This document shows positions 15,062 through 24,381 of a stretch of 64,000 nt of DNA, one piece after another. Positions within the stretch are counted from its first letter, which is position 1. Each line of letters starts with the position of its first letter. A program made the position numbers and the translations under genes. A model generated the notes under the pieces. It ran no database searches and was not told where the DNA came from. It saw only the letters and a program-made list of their open reading frames with translations. This DNA is from Bacillus sp. Marseille-Q1617 (GTDB taxonomy: Bacteria; Bacillota; Bacilli; Bacillales; Bacillaceae_B): positions 2,047,501 through 2,111,500 of the forward strand of contig NZ_CAHJXM010000001.1 of NCBI RefSeq assembly GCF_903645295.1, given 5' to 3'.

Positions 15062-17032
15062 GTGGCCGACAAGACACAGTCCATGGCTTATAATGATGAT
15101 GCAATACAGGTTTTAGAGGGCTTGGAAGCCGTTCGCAAAAGACCTGGTATGTACATTGGCTCTACTGACTCCAGAGGGCTGCATCATTTAGTATACGAAA
15201 TCGTAGATAATGCAGTAGATGAAGCACTAGCAGGTTTCGGTAATGAAATCACCGTCACCATACATAAAGATAACAGCATCTCCGTTCAGGATAGAGGACG
15301 CGGGATGCCGACAGGGATGCATAAAATGGGTAAGCCTACCCCTGAAATCATCCTGACCGTCCTTCATGCCGGCGGTAAATTCGGGCAGGGCGGGTATAAG
15401 ACAAGCGGCGGCCTGCATGGGGTCGGTGCCTCCGTCGTCAACGCTTTGTCAGAATGGCTCGTGGTTACGATCGAGAGAGACGGCATCAAGTATGAACAGC
15501 GTTTTGAAAAAGGCGGTAAACCCGAAACTACTCTTGAAAAGATCGGAAAGACCAAAAAATCGGGAACACTCATACATTTTAAACCGGATCCGGAAATATT
15601 CAGTTCGCTAACATATAATTATGACACACTTTGTGAACGTTTAAGAGAATCCGCCTTCCTTCTCAAAGGCTTGAAAATTGAAATCATAGATGAACGGCAT
15701 GATCAAAAGGAAGTATTTTACTATGAAAGCGGGATACAGGCATTTGTTCAATACTTAAACGAAGAGAAGGACAGTCTCCACAATGTTGCCTTTTTCGAAG
15801 GCGTGAATCACAGCATTGAAGTGGAATTCGCATTTCAGTTCAATGACGGGTTTTCTGAAAACATCCTGTCTTTCGTCAACAACGTCCGTACGAAAGACGG
15901 CGGCACCCATGAAGCAGGCGCAAAGACAGCTATGACAAGGGTGTTCAATGAATATGCCCGTAAAGCAGGGATCCTTAAAGATCGTGATAAGAATCTGGAA
16001 GGGACGGATATCAGGGAAGGCCTTGCAGCGATTGTATCGGTCCGGATCCCTGAAGAGCTCCTGCAATTCGAAGGACAGACAAAAGGTAAGCTCGGTACAA
16101 GTGAAGCCCGCTCAGCGGTGGATTCCGTCGTTTCAGAGCACCTGCTTTATTTCCTGGAAGAAAATCCGGATACAAGCTCACTGCTGATCAAAAAATCGAT
16201 CAAAGCGGCTCAAGCGCGCGAGGCTGCACGAAAAGCCCGGGAAGATGCACGCAACGGCAAAAAACGAAAACGTTCTGAAACCGTTCTCTCTGGAAAGCTG
16301 ACTCCCGCCCAATCGAGAAATCCTCAGCGGAATGAACTATATCTGGTGGAGGGTGATTCTGCCGGAGGTTCTGCAAAACAGGGGCGTGACCGTAAGTTCC
16401 AGGCCATCCTGCCGCTGCGTGGTAAAGTCATCAACACAGAAAAGGCAAAGTTACAGGATATCTTCAAAAATGAAGAAATCAATACCATCATTCACGCCAT
16501 TGGAGGCGGAGTCGGACCTGAGTTCAACGTCGACGACATCAATTACGATAAAATTGTGATCATGACCGATGCAGATACGGATGGAGCACATATTCAAGTC
16601 TTGCTGCTTACCTTCTTCTACCGCTATATGAAGCCGCTCGTTGAAGCCGGAAAAATATACATCGCCCTGCCTCCGCTTTATAAAGTGAGCAAGGGGACGG
16701 GAAAGAAAGAAAAAATAGAATATGCGTGGACAGATGAAGAGCTTCAAGGAGCCATGAAAAAAATCGGTAAAGGGTATATGATCCAACGATATAAAGGTCT
16801 GGGTGAAATGAATGCAGATCAATTATGGGAAACGACCATGGACCCTGAGACCAGAGCGCTGATCAGAGTAAGAATCGACGATGCTGCACGTGCGGAACGC
16901 CGTGTCACGACCCTGATGGGCGACAAAGTCGAACCACGCCGGAAATGGATCGAAAGTAATGTAGCATTCGGCTTGGAAGAAGACGGCAGCATCCTGGAAA
17001 ATGAAAACATCACGGTCGCAGAGGAGGGGTAA
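15062..17032 (+). CDS. parE: DNA topoisomerase IV subunit B (ParE)
   Basis: About 656 residues. ParE is the ATPase subunit of topoisomerase IV, which unlinks daughter chromosomes. The GHKL ATPase part shows EIVDNAVDEALAG, DRGRGMPTG and GGLHGVGASVVNALS; the TOPRIM part shows LVEGDSAGGSAKQGRDR and MTDADTDGAHI, with the catalytic Glu and metal-binding Asp residues. The start is GTG 15062, seven bases after AAAGGGG; ATGs at 15038 and 15056 are less well placed. It is followed four bases later by parC and is probably SOS-inducible through the LexA box. Confidence 0.97.
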   Translation: MADKTQSMAYNDDAIQVLEGLEAVRKRPGMYIGSTDSRGLHHLVYEIVDNAVDEALAGFGNEITVTIHKDNSISVQDRGRGMPTGMHKMGKPTPEIILTVLHAGGKFGQGGYKTSGGLHGVGASVVNALSEWLVVTIERDGIKYEQRFEKGGKPETTLEKIGKTKKSGTLIHFKPDPEIFSSLTYNYDTLCERLRESAFLLKGLKIEIIDERHDQKEVFYYESGIQAFVQYLNEEKDSLHNVAFFEGVNHSIEVEFAFQFNDGFSENILSFVNNVRTKDGGTHEAGAKTAMTRVFNEYARKAGILKDRDKNLEGTDIREGLAAIVSVRIPEELLQFEGQTKGKLGTSEARSAVDSVVSEHLLYFLEENPDTSSLLIKKSIKAAQAREAARKAREDARNGKKRKRSETVLSGKLTPAQSRNPQRNELYLVEGDSAGGSAKQGRDRKFQAILPLRGKVINTEKAKLQDIFKNEEINTIIHAIGGGVGPEFNVDDINYDKIVIMTDADTDGAHIQVLLLTFFYRYMKPLVEAGKIYIALPPLYKVSKGTGKKEKIEYAWTDEELQGAMKKIGKGYMIQRYKGLGEMNADQLWETTMDPETRALIRVRIDDAARAERRVTTLMGDKVEPRRKWIESNVAFGLEEDGSILENENITVAEEG

Positions 17033-17035
17033 TAC

Positions 17036-19468
17036 ATGACAACAGTAGAAAGATATCAAGATCTGCCTTTAGAAGAGGTGCTTGGCGACCGGTTTGGACG
17101 ATATAGTAAATACATTATTCAAGAACGTGCATTACCCGATGCCAGGGACGGACTCAAACCCGTTCAGCGACGGATTCTTTATGCCATGTATGTTGACGGT
17201 AATACCCAGGAAAAAGGGTTCCGTAAATCAGCTAAGACCGTCGGTAACGTAATCGGTAATTACCATCCTCATGGTGATACTTCCGTATACGATGCCATGG
17301 TCCGGATGAGTCAGACTTGGAAAGTACGGAACTACCTTGTAGAAATGCATGGTAATAACGGAAGCATCGATGGCGATCCCCCTGCTGCCATGCGTTATAC
17401 AGAAGCAAGACTGTCAGCGATCTCAATGGAATTACTGCGTGATATCGACAAAAGTACGGTAGAGTTCATTCCAAACTTCGATGATACGTCAAGTGAACCT
17501 ACTGTACTTCCTTCCCGATTTCCAAACCTGTTAGTGAATGGATCGACGGGTATATCTGCAGGTTATGCAACGGATATCCCGCCTCACCATTTAGGTGAAG
17601 TGATTGATGCTACAATCATGCGCATGGAAAAACCAGAAAGTACAGTCGATGATTTAATGACTGTCATGAAAGGGCCGGATTTCCCTACCGGAGGGATCAT
17701 ACAAGGGGTTGACGGCATCAAAAAAGCCTATGAAACCGGGAAAGGAAAAGTCGTTGTCCGCGGAAAAGCTGAAGTTGAAAATATCCGCGGAAGCAAGCAG
17801 CAAATCGTCATCACAGAGATCCCTTACGAAGTAAACAAGGCGAATCTCGTGAAAAAGATGGACGAATTCAAAGTGGACCGCAAAGTGGAGGGAATCGCAG
17901 AGGTTCGCGATGAGACAGACCGCGAAGGACTCCGCATTGTGATCGAACTGAAGAAAGATGCAGATGCGAACGGTGTGCTGAACTATCTTTACAAAAACAG
18001 CGACCTTCAGATTTCGTATAACTTCAATATGGTGGCCATACATAATAGACGTCCTAAGCTTATGGGGCTGCAAGGCTTGCTGGACGCCTATATTGAACAC
18101 CAAAAAGAAGTGGTTACGAATCGTACCAAGCATGATTTGAAGAAAGCAAGCGACCGTCAGCATATCGTTGAAGGTTTAATGAAAGCATTATCGATCCTTG
18201 ACGAAGTGATTGCTACCATCCGTGCATCAAAAGACAAAAAAGATGCAAAGCACAACCTGATTGATCAGTATCAATTCACTGAAGCTCAATCGGAAGCAAT
18301 CGTCAGCCTTCAGTTATACCGTCTGACGAACACAGACATCACGGCACTTCGTAATGAAGCGGAAGAACTTCAGAAATTGATTGCAGAATTAACAGCGATC
18401 CTCGAAAGTGAGAGTAAGTTATATAGTGTCATCAAGAAAGAATTAAAAGCAATCAAGAAGCAATTTGCGGATGCAAGAAGAACACAAATTGAAGATAAAA
18501 TTGAAGAAATCAAGATCAACCTCGAAGTATTGATAGCAAGTGAGGACGTTATGGTGACAGTCACCCGTGACGGATACATCAAACGCACGAGTCTTCGATC
18601 ATATGCAGCATCAAACGGCCAGGATCTTGCTATGAAAGAAACGGACAGGCTGCTGGGCCAGTATGAAATGAATACCACGGATGTCCTTCTCGTGTTCACC
18701 AATAAGGGTAATTACATTTACTGCCCGGTACATGAGCTGCCCGACATCCGCTGGAAGGACCTCGGACAGCACGTAGGTAACATCGTTCCGATCGATCGAG
18801 ATGAACAGGTATTGAAGGCGATCCCTATTAAAGAATTCAGTGAGGATCAGTACCTTCTGTTCATAACCAGGAACGGTATGACCAAGAAGTCTGAGCTTTC
18901 TCAATATAAGGCACAGCGATATTCACGTCCATTAGTCGCAGTCAACTTAAAAGGTGATGATACGCTGGTGGATGTACATTTAACAGATGGAAAACAGGAA
19001 GTATTCCTGGCAACTCACCTTAGCTATGGTTTGTGGTTTACGGAAGAAGAAATAAGCATCGTCGGCCCGAGAGCGGCTGGTGTAAAAGGTATCAATTTGA
19101 AGGACGATGACTTTGTTGTTTCAGGCAAGGTCATAACTGATCCTTCAAATGAATTTGTTTTCCTCGTAAGCCAACGCGGTGCAGTGAAGAAGATGAAACT
19201 GTCCGAATTCGAAAGAACCAGCCGTGCAAAGCGCGGGGTCATCATGCTCCGGGAATTGAAATCGAACCCGCATCGAGTAGTTCGAATTGAAGTGGTGAAT
19301 GATACCAATAGGGTTGAACTGATAACCAAAAAAGGCAAGACTGAAGAGGTAAAAATAAAGGATCTCCGGGCTAATGATCGTTATTCCAATGGATCATTCG
19401 TGATCGATGAGGCTGAAAGCGGTCCAGTTATAGAAACTTGGTTAAAACCAACCGAAAATGATCAATAA
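17036..19468 (+). CDS. parC: DNA topoisomerase IV subunit A (ParC)
   Basis: 810 residues, the DNA-cleaving subunit of topoisomerase IV. The catalytic Tyr121 lies in AAMRYTEARLS, and the winged-helix region has GNYHPHGDTSVYDAMVRM. The C-terminal beta-pinwheel occupies roughly residues 500-800. At the quinolone-resistance positions the residues are Thr82 (Ser80 in S. aureus numbering) and Asp86 (Glu84), both conservative. Expressed with parE from one transcript that ends in a strong terminator. Confidence 0.97.
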   Translation: MTTVERYQDLPLEEVLGDRFGRYSKYIIQERALPDARDGLKPVQRRILYAMYVDGNTQEKGFRKSAKTVGNVIGNYHPHGDTSVYDAMVRMSQTWKVRNYLVEMHGNNGSIDGDPPAAMRYTEARLSAISMELLRDIDKSTVEFIPNFDDTSSEPTVLPSRFPNLLVNGSTGISAGYATDIPPHHLGEVIDATIMRMEKPESTVDDLMTVMKGPDFPTGGIIQGVDGIKKAYETGKGKVVVRGKAEVENIRGSKQQIVITEIPYEVNKANLVKKMDEFKVDRKVEGIAEVRDETDREGLRIVIELKKDADANGVLNYLYKNSDLQISYNFNMVAIHNRRPKLMGLQGLLDAYIEHQKEVVTNRTKHDLKKASDRQHIVEGLMKALSILDEVIATIRASKDKKDAKHNLIDQYQFTEAQSEAIVSLQLYRLTNTDITALRNEAEELQKLIAELTAILESESKLYSVIKKELKAIKKQFADARRTQIEDKIEEIKINLEVLIASEDVMVTVTRDGYIKRTSLRSYAASNGQDLAMKETDRLLGQYEMNTTDVLLVFTNKGNYIYCPVHELPDIRWKDLGQHVGNIVPIDRDEQVLKAIPIKEFSEDQYLLFITRNGMTKKSELSQYKAQRYSRPLVAVNLKGDDTLVDVHLTDGKQEVFLATHLSYGLWFTEEEISIVGPRAAGVKGINLKDDDFVVSGKVITDPSNEFVFLVSQRGAVKKMKLSEFERTSRAKRGVIMLRELKSNPHRVVRIEVVNDTNRVELITKKGKTEEVKIKDLRANDRYSNGSFVIDEAESGPVIETWLKPTENDQ

Positions 19469-19472
19469 ATTC

Positions 19473-19505
19473 AAAACCGGCTAAGGATGCTTAGTCGGTT
19501 TTTTT
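19473..19505 (+). terminator. intrinsic terminator of parE-parC
   Basis: AAAACCGGCTAAG pairs with CTTAGTCGGTTTT over a GATG loop and ends in a T run. Confidence 0.95.
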
Positions 19506-19673
19506 GATCCTCTAATATATTTCAGCTTTCAGGAAAAAATATCAAGTTTTATAATTATATAATTGTATTTGATTGGAAACGGTTAATTTGATAGATTAAA
19601 AAGGTGTCGTCGGGGGTAAACATACATAGGTCGTACATTTTACATTTTATTACAACCAGGAGGGGATACATGT

Positions 19674-21101
19674 ATGGAATTATTCAATACCATACTCGGT
19701 ACGTTAAATGATTATATGTGGTCTTATATTCTTATTGCAGGTCTTGTAGGGCTTGGACTCTATTTTTCACTGCGTACCAAGTTTGTCCAGTTTCGCTATA
19801 TTGTTGAAATGGGACGATTACTGACAGATAAAACGACGATTTCAGCAAAAGGAAGAAGGGGGATTTCCTCTTTCCAGGCATTCACCATCAGTACTGCATC
19901 CCGCGTCGGGACAGGAAATCTCGCTGGTGTTGCGACAGCGATTGCCGGCGGCGGTCCGGGTGCCGTTTTCTGGATGTGGCTGATTGCATTGCTGGGAGGA
20001 GCAACAAGCTTCATTGAAAGTACTCTGGCACAGATCTACAAAGTAAATGATGGTAAAGATGGATTTCGCGGCGGTCCCGCGTATTACATGGAAAAAGGAT
20101 TGAACGCACGCTGGATGGGAATTCTTTTTGCCGTCATCATCACATTCTGTTTCGGTTTGGTCTTTAATTCTGTGCAATCGAATACCATTTCATTAGCGAT
20201 GGAAGGCGCATACTCTTTTGACCGATTAACGACTGGTATTATATTAGCGGCACTCACGGCGGTCGTCATCTTCGGAGGAATCAAGCGAATTGCTCACGTG
20301 ACACAAATCCTTGTACCCGTCATGGCCATTCTTTATATTTTACTTGCCCTTTATATTCTCATCACCAATATCACCATGCTCCCTGATATGTTCGTGTTGA
20401 TTTATGAAAGTGCATTCGGGATCAGGGAAGTTGTAAGCGGTGGAGTCGGTGCAGCTATCATGATGGGGATCAAACGGGGCCTATTCTCGAATGAAGCCGG
20501 TATGGGTAGTGCGCCGAATGCTGCTGCGACTGCCGGGGTCACACACCCCGTTAAGCAAGGATTGATCCAGACTCTTGGGGTGTTTACCGACACATTGATC
20601 ATTTGTACGGCGACTGCCTTCATGATCATCCTGTCAGATCAATACACGGCTGGCATTGACGGCATTCAGCTGACACAAGCAGCACTGAGTTTCCATGTCG
20701 GTGAATGGGCGAATACATTCGTAGCGGTAGCCATCTTCTTATTTGCCTTCAGTTCGGTTATCGGCAACTATTATTATGGTGAAACAAATATTGAGTTCAT
20801 CAAGTACAGTCCTGCTGCACTGTTCATCTACAGGCTTGCAGTGATCGGGATGGTGATCTTTGGTGCAGTCGTGAAGCTGGATGTCGTTTGGGGGCTTGCA
20901 GATCTATTTATGGGTCTCATGGCCATCATCAACTTAATCGCGATTACATTGCTTACCAAGATTGCCCTGGCAGCATTAAAGGACTATCGTGCACAGAAGA
21001 AACAAGGGAAAGATCCAATTTTCTACTCTAACTCCATCGAAGGGTTGAAAGGAATTGAATGCTGGGATGAGAAACCGGCTGCTAAATCCCAGGATCTTTG
21101 A
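19674..21101 (+). CDS. alsT: alanine/glycine/glutamine:cation symporter AlsT
   Basis: 475 residues with about ten membrane helices, of the AGCS family of sodium-coupled amino acid carriers. Family blocks seen are GTGNLAGVATAIAGGGPGA in the first half, GGPAYYMEKGL, and FSNEAGMGSAPNAAA further on. B. subtilis AlsT, in the same place after parC, is reported to carry glutamine; alanine or glycine are alternatives. ATG 19674 follows AGGAGGGG. No regulatory element was recognised in the 200-base leader. Confidence 0.93.
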   Translation: MELFNTILGTLNDYMWSYILIAGLVGLGLYFSLRTKFVQFRYIVEMGRLLTDKTTISAKGRRGISSFQAFTISTASRVGTGNLAGVATAIAGGGPGAVFWMWLIALLGGATSFIESTLAQIYKVNDGKDGFRGGPAYYMEKGLNARWMGILFAVIITFCFGLVFNSVQSNTISLAMEGAYSFDRLTTGIILAALTAVVIFGGIKRIAHVTQILVPVMAILYILLALYILITNITMLPDMFVLIYESAFGIREVVSGGVGAAIMMGIKRGLFSNEAGMGSAPNAAATAGVTHPVKQGLIQTLGVFTDTLIICTATAFMIILSDQYTAGIDGIQLTQAALSFHVGEWANTFVAVAIFLFAFSSVIGNYYYGETNIEFIKYSPAALFIYRLAVIGMVIFGAVVKLDVVWGLADLFMGLMAIINLIAITLLTKIALAALKDYRAQKKQGKDPIFYSNSIEGLKGIECWDEKPAAKSQDL

Positions 21102-21106
21102 TCACT

Positions 21107-21138
21107 AAAACCAACTCATGCGCTGAGTTGGTTTTTTT
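21107..21138 (+). terminator. intrinsic terminator of alsT
   Basis: AAAACCAACTCA pairs with TGAGTTGGTTTT and continues into T residues. Confidence 0.95.
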
Positions 21139-21199
21139 ACATACTTTTTCCTTATTTGGTGAAGATAATAGAGAATTATCTTACCGAGGAGAGGACATT

Positions 21200-21982
21200 A
21201 TGCGTAAAGAGTTATTGTTTGCTTTTGGTGCATTTTTCATTTTGTCTCTGCATGCAATCGCAGGAAACTATTCGGAAGTCACGAAAGAACAACCCAAGAA
21301 CGATCAACTGACAATCAAGTCTTACTCTAAAGATGTCACAGGAGATGGGAAAAAGGATAAAATTAATTTGAACGCGATACCGTTTTCTCCTGATGCATTA
21401 TTTTTAAAAGAGGTATGGGCGGACATCACAACTTCTAAAGGCAGTGAGATTCGTATTGATTATGAAGGAGGGTATGAGCCCGAAATCGAGTTTGTTGATT
21501 TGAACCATGACAAGGTAAAGGATATGCTGTATTCGGCTGCAACAGGAGGGAGCGGCGTACTATATAATATGGCTCTGCACACACTTGCAGAAAATAAATT
21601 ACTTGACTTGGGACTGCCTGAAGGGCTGACGATCCAGGCTCAATTTCAGGACGACTATAAAGCGGTTATTTCTTTCACTGATACAAATCAATCCTATACG
21701 GTTGATTTAAGCGACCGGAAAGATGATTACGAGCGACTTGGTATCTATACGGACGGGAAGTTGAATGAACCCATGGAATTGATGATTCTTCCGACTGCCT
21801 TTTATGAACCTGCAAAGATAAAAGGAAAGCCAGGGAAAGGGTTAAAAGGATACCAGCAGATCAGCGGTGCATACAAAGCTGATGGCATCGGCACCGCTGT
21901 TTCTTACTGGTACTATGAAAAGGGAAAGTGGAACTTGATCGAAATAAATTGGCAGGAGGACTCCAGACAGAAGCACAGATAA
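21200..21982 (+). CDS. secreted protein with FG-GAP/EF-like acidic repeats, function unknown
   Basis: About 260 residues. The N-terminus is a signal peptide (basic MRK, hydrophobic core to about residue 20). The mature part carries short Asp-rich segments, DVTGDGKKDKINL and DLNHDKVKDMLY, which look like single FG-GAP or dockerin-type calcium loops, followed by beta-rich sequence. The start is ATG 21200 after GAGGAGAGG; the longer frame begins inside the alsT stop codon and runs through the terminator. It is a single-gene unit; no partner is evident. Confidence 0.7.
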   Translation: MRKELLFAFGAFFILSLHAIAGNYSEVTKEQPKNDQLTIKSYSKDVTGDGKKDKINLNAIPFSPDALFLKEVWADITTSKGSEIRIDYEGGYEPEIEFVDLNHDKVKDMLYSAATGGSGVLYNMALHTLAENKLLDLGLPEGLTIQAQFQDDYKAVISFTDTNQSYTVDLSDRKDDYERLGIYTDGKLNEPMELMILPTAFYEPAKIKGKPGKGLKGYQQISGAYKADGIGTAVSYWYYEKGKWNLIEINWQEDSRQKHR

Positions 21983-22033
21983 TAGGCGATTGACATACAC
22001 TATTATAAGCCCAATTCCGAAGGAGGCTTATCG

Positions 22034-22492
22034 ATGAGTGATTTCAATCCTGAGAAGTTATCTGTTACGTATTTGCCGCCTGCATCAATCTTTAATCCCA
22101 TTGATAACAGAAAGTACACACTGACTCACTCTGATGCAACCGGGGATTTATTCTTAAGTGTCGGCTGTCACTACGATTTGAAGAAAATAAATGCACAAAT
22201 GAGAGATGAAGTTCTCGGGGAGTGGCGCCGTGAACAAGGACAATACACATTGTGCGGGAAGGTATATGTGAGCGGAGGAGAATTTGATGCTAAGCTGTCG
22301 GAAGTCCGGTTCATGATTTTCAAAAAGGAACTTCCACTTGCACTGGCAGCAATCGTAAATGGGGACCAAGGGTTTTTCACGTACTTTCCATGGCTTCTTG
22401 ATGCTCCAATTTATATGTTTTTCGAATCGGTATTTGATGAGTTTAATCAGGTTATTTATTTCGGTACACCCAGACAGTATTTAATAAAGTGA
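22034..22492 (+). CDS. staygreen (SGR) family protein
   Basis: 152 residues. The opening FNPEKLSVTYLPPAS, the TLTHSDATGDLFLSVG block and the C-terminal VYVSGG...LSEVRFMIFKKELPLAL region are those of the staygreen domain, known from plant Mg-dechelatases that start chlorophyll breakdown and from homologues in Bacilli and Clostridia. Bacterial homologues have been reported to dechelate chlorophyll in vitro, but their natural substrate is not known to me. The protein appears cytoplasmic, with no signal peptide. It stands alone behind AAGGAGGC and ends in a perfect terminator. Confidence 0.82.
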   Translation: MSDFNPEKLSVTYLPPASIFNPIDNRKYTLTHSDATGDLFLSVGCHYDLKKINAQMRDEVLGEWRREQGQYTLCGKVYVSGGEFDAKLSEVRFMIFKKELPLALAAIVNGDQGFFTYFPWLLDAPIYMFFESVFDEFNQVIYFGTPRQYLIK

Positions 22493-22497
22493 ATCCT

Positions 22498-22530
22498 GCA
22501 TAAAGAGCGGTGGCTCTTTATGCTTTTTTT
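22498..22530 (+). terminator. intrinsic terminator of the staygreen gene
   Basis: GCATAAAGAGC pairs perfectly with GCTCTTTATGC, followed by seven T residues. Confidence 0.95.
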
Positions 22531-22589
22531 GAGTGAATGAACCCTTTTTTTGCACGAATACGTATTAATAGTGGATAGGAGGGACTACT

Positions 22590-23042
22590 ATGCGGTTTTA
22601 TTCTAAAAAAGGAAAAGTGTTGTTCCCTGTACTTATAATGGTATTGATACTAATGGCGGGTTCATCGCTGACATCATACCTGGATTGGGACTTCGTTAAG
22701 CATATTCCGGGTATAGATGAATCCGATCGGGTCTCATTGTTCGTTACTGTACCTGTAATGGTTTTGATCCTGTGGTTGATTGCAGGAACATATTACGAAA
22801 TTAATGGGGAAGTGCTTAAAGTCGCAGCAGGGCCGATAAGATACACCATTCATATTCACACGATCAGTGCCATTAAGGCTTCAAATAATCCGTTATCAAG
22901 CCCGGCATTATCATTGGACCGTCTTAAAATCACATACAACCATGGCAATACTGTGCTGATTTCACCGAAAGATAAGCAGGAATTTATCAATGAGATCTTG
23001 AAGGTAAATCCGAATATCAAGGTCAATTTAAAGAAAAAGTAA
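22590..23042 (+). CDS. membrane protein with bacterial PH-like domain (YyaB-like)
   Basis: 150 residues: two membrane helices at about 10-28 and 47-67, then a cytoplasmic domain of about 80 residues starting YYEINGEVLKVAAGPI and containing ISPKDKQEFINEIL, typical of the small bacterial PH-like (bPH) domain found in YyaB. Such domains are membrane-associated and of unknown binding role. ATG 22590 follows GGAGGG. A hairpin follows the gene. Confidence 0.72.
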   Translation: MRFYSKKGKVLFPVLIMVLILMAGSSLTSYLDWDFVKHIPGIDESDRVSLFVTVPVMVLILWLIAGTYYEINGEVLKVAAGPIRYTIHIHTISAIKASNNPLSSPALSLDRLKITYNHGNTVLISPKDKQEFINEILKVNPNIKVNLKKK

Positions 23043-23066
23043 GTGAACTGCAATTATGTAAACTAG

Positions 23067-23129
23067 AAACAATATGGATGAGGAAGCTGGAACTAAGAAA
23101 CTCAGCGGTATTCATCCATATTGTTTTTT
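23067..23129 (+). terminator. terminator after the PH-like protein
   Basis: AAACAATATGGATGA pairs with TTCATCCATATTGTTT across a 29-base loop and ends in TTTTTT. The following 23130-23400 is AT-rich and holds only an imperfect inverted repeat (CATCTCA at 23272, TGAGATG at 23302); I see no gene there. Confidence 0.8.
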
Positions 23130-23401
23130 ATTGAAATAAAAATCAGACAGTGAAAATGATCAGTAAACCACTGCAAATCCGGTTAGTGATAAAATATTGA
23201 ACAGAGCATTTAAATTTAGTTAAAATTACGCGATTAAATACCACATGATAAATAAAACGAAATTTTCATTACATCTCAATATTAATAGTATACTTATGAT
23301 ATGAGATGGAATTGATTATTTTTATTCAACTTCCTAGAATTTGTGTTATGTTAATTAGAAAAATAATATAGAAGGACATCTCCTTTATATTACCTTATTT
23401 A

Positions 23402-23440
23402 AAAACAGGCTTTCATAATCTCATGAAGGCCTGTTTCTCT
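23402..23440 (-). terminator. terminator overlapping the 3' end of the endonuclease gene
   Basis: On the minus strand AAACAGGCCTTCATG pairs with ATGAAAGCCTGTTT and ends in TTTA; the stem covers the last codons. Confidence 0.75.
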
Positions 23441-24183
23441 AAAAATCTTTTATATTTTTCAACCAGATAAAGATCTTTATCTTTATAAATCCAATTAGCA
23501 AACAGTGAAATATTATCATGACCCGTGATATATATTCGGTAATACGTTTCAAATTCTTTTAACCTAGGTTTTAATTTATGTGACTCAAATATTTTATGCA
23601 AAGATCTACTAAAATCTATAGATCCACTCACTATACAAACACAGTTCCTGCTTTTGGATATGCTCCCATCTCCATCGAAATATCCTCTTACGAAGTGGTT
23701 CAAGTAAGGTTCTGGTATTGTTGGGAGTTGAATACTCAATGATTTATTTGGTTGAATTCCATGGAGTGTCATAAGATCATCTTTAAGGATTTTGCTATGT
23801 ATTCCCAAAGCGTATACTCCTGTATTAGGATTTTGAACTAAAGGATGATTTGACTGCAATTCTATCTTGATTCTTTCCAGTATCTCTATGTTTTTTTGAT
23901 AAAAACTAATTGATGAAAAATCCTTATTTACACTTCCATCAGCAGCAAAAAAAACCAGAATATAAGCCATATTATTCGTCCAAGTCTTAAAATAATGCTC
24001 ATTCACGGTGTATTTCCGTTTCCAGCTGCCTTTTGCTCTCCTTTTTACATTATTCTTACGCAGTACATTGTTTACATAACGCGGTGAAACATTGCTCATC
24101 TCTGCTATTTCCACTGTCCTCATGCCTTCTTCGTATAACTTTACCATCTCTTGAGCTTCTAAGGTGCATTTCTTCTTTGCCAT
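23413..24183 (-). CDS. free-standing LAGLIDADG homing-endonuclease-like protein
   Basis: About 256 residues. An N-terminal helix-turn-helix (roughly residues 8-45, MRTVEIAEMSNVSPRYVNNVL) is followed by two LAGLIDADG-type helices: AYILVFFAADG (73-83, acidic Asp82) and HFVRGYFDGDG (163-173, Asp172), each ending in the Asp-Gly that binds the catalytic metal. Two motifs in one chain suggest a monomeric nuclease. There is no intron or intein around it. The start is ATG 24183 behind AAGGTGG; a frame to 24243 lacks a site. The surrounding DNA is clearly more AT-rich than the core genes, which suggests a mobile or acquired gene. The target site is unknown. Confidence 0.82.
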   Translation of the reverse strand: MAKKKCTLEAQEMVKLYEEGMRTVEIAEMSNVSPRYVNNVLRKNNVKRRAKGSWKRKYTVNEHYFKTWTNNMAYILVFFAADGSVNKDFSSISFYQKNIEILERIKIELQSNHPLVQNPNTGVYALGIHSKILKDDLMTLHGIQPNKSLSIQLPTIPEPYLNHFVRGYFDGDGSISKSRNCVCIVSGSIDFSRSLHKIFESHKLKPRLKEFETYYRIYITGHDNISLFANWIYKDKDLYLVEKYKRFLEKQAFMRL

Positions 24184-24312
24184 AACCAGTACCACCTTAT
24201 TTATCACTAATTCCATTATACGAACATTTGTTCCTATATGCAATTTTTAGCACTTTCAGTGAAAATTTAAACGATTTAACATAAATTGCTATCAGTATTT
24301 TAGCTGCTTGTA

Positions 24313-24338
24313 GTTTATTTAACATCATATCTGGCTAT
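24313..24338 (+). promoter_or_regulatory. sigma-B-like promoter of csbD copy 1
   Basis: GTTTAT (24313-24318), a 14-base spacer, then GGCTAT (24333-24338) matches the sigma-B pattern GTTTAA-N12-14-GGGTAT with one change in each box. B. subtilis csbD is a sigma-B gene. Confidence 0.65.
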
Positions 24339-24381
24339 TGAATAAATGAAATTATATTATTATAGAAATGAGGTTGTAAAA

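Noticed and set aside
15227..19338. Many antisense frames inside parE and parC, up to 169 codons
   Set aside because: They follow from the codon bias of two long real genes and lack starts with ribosome sites.
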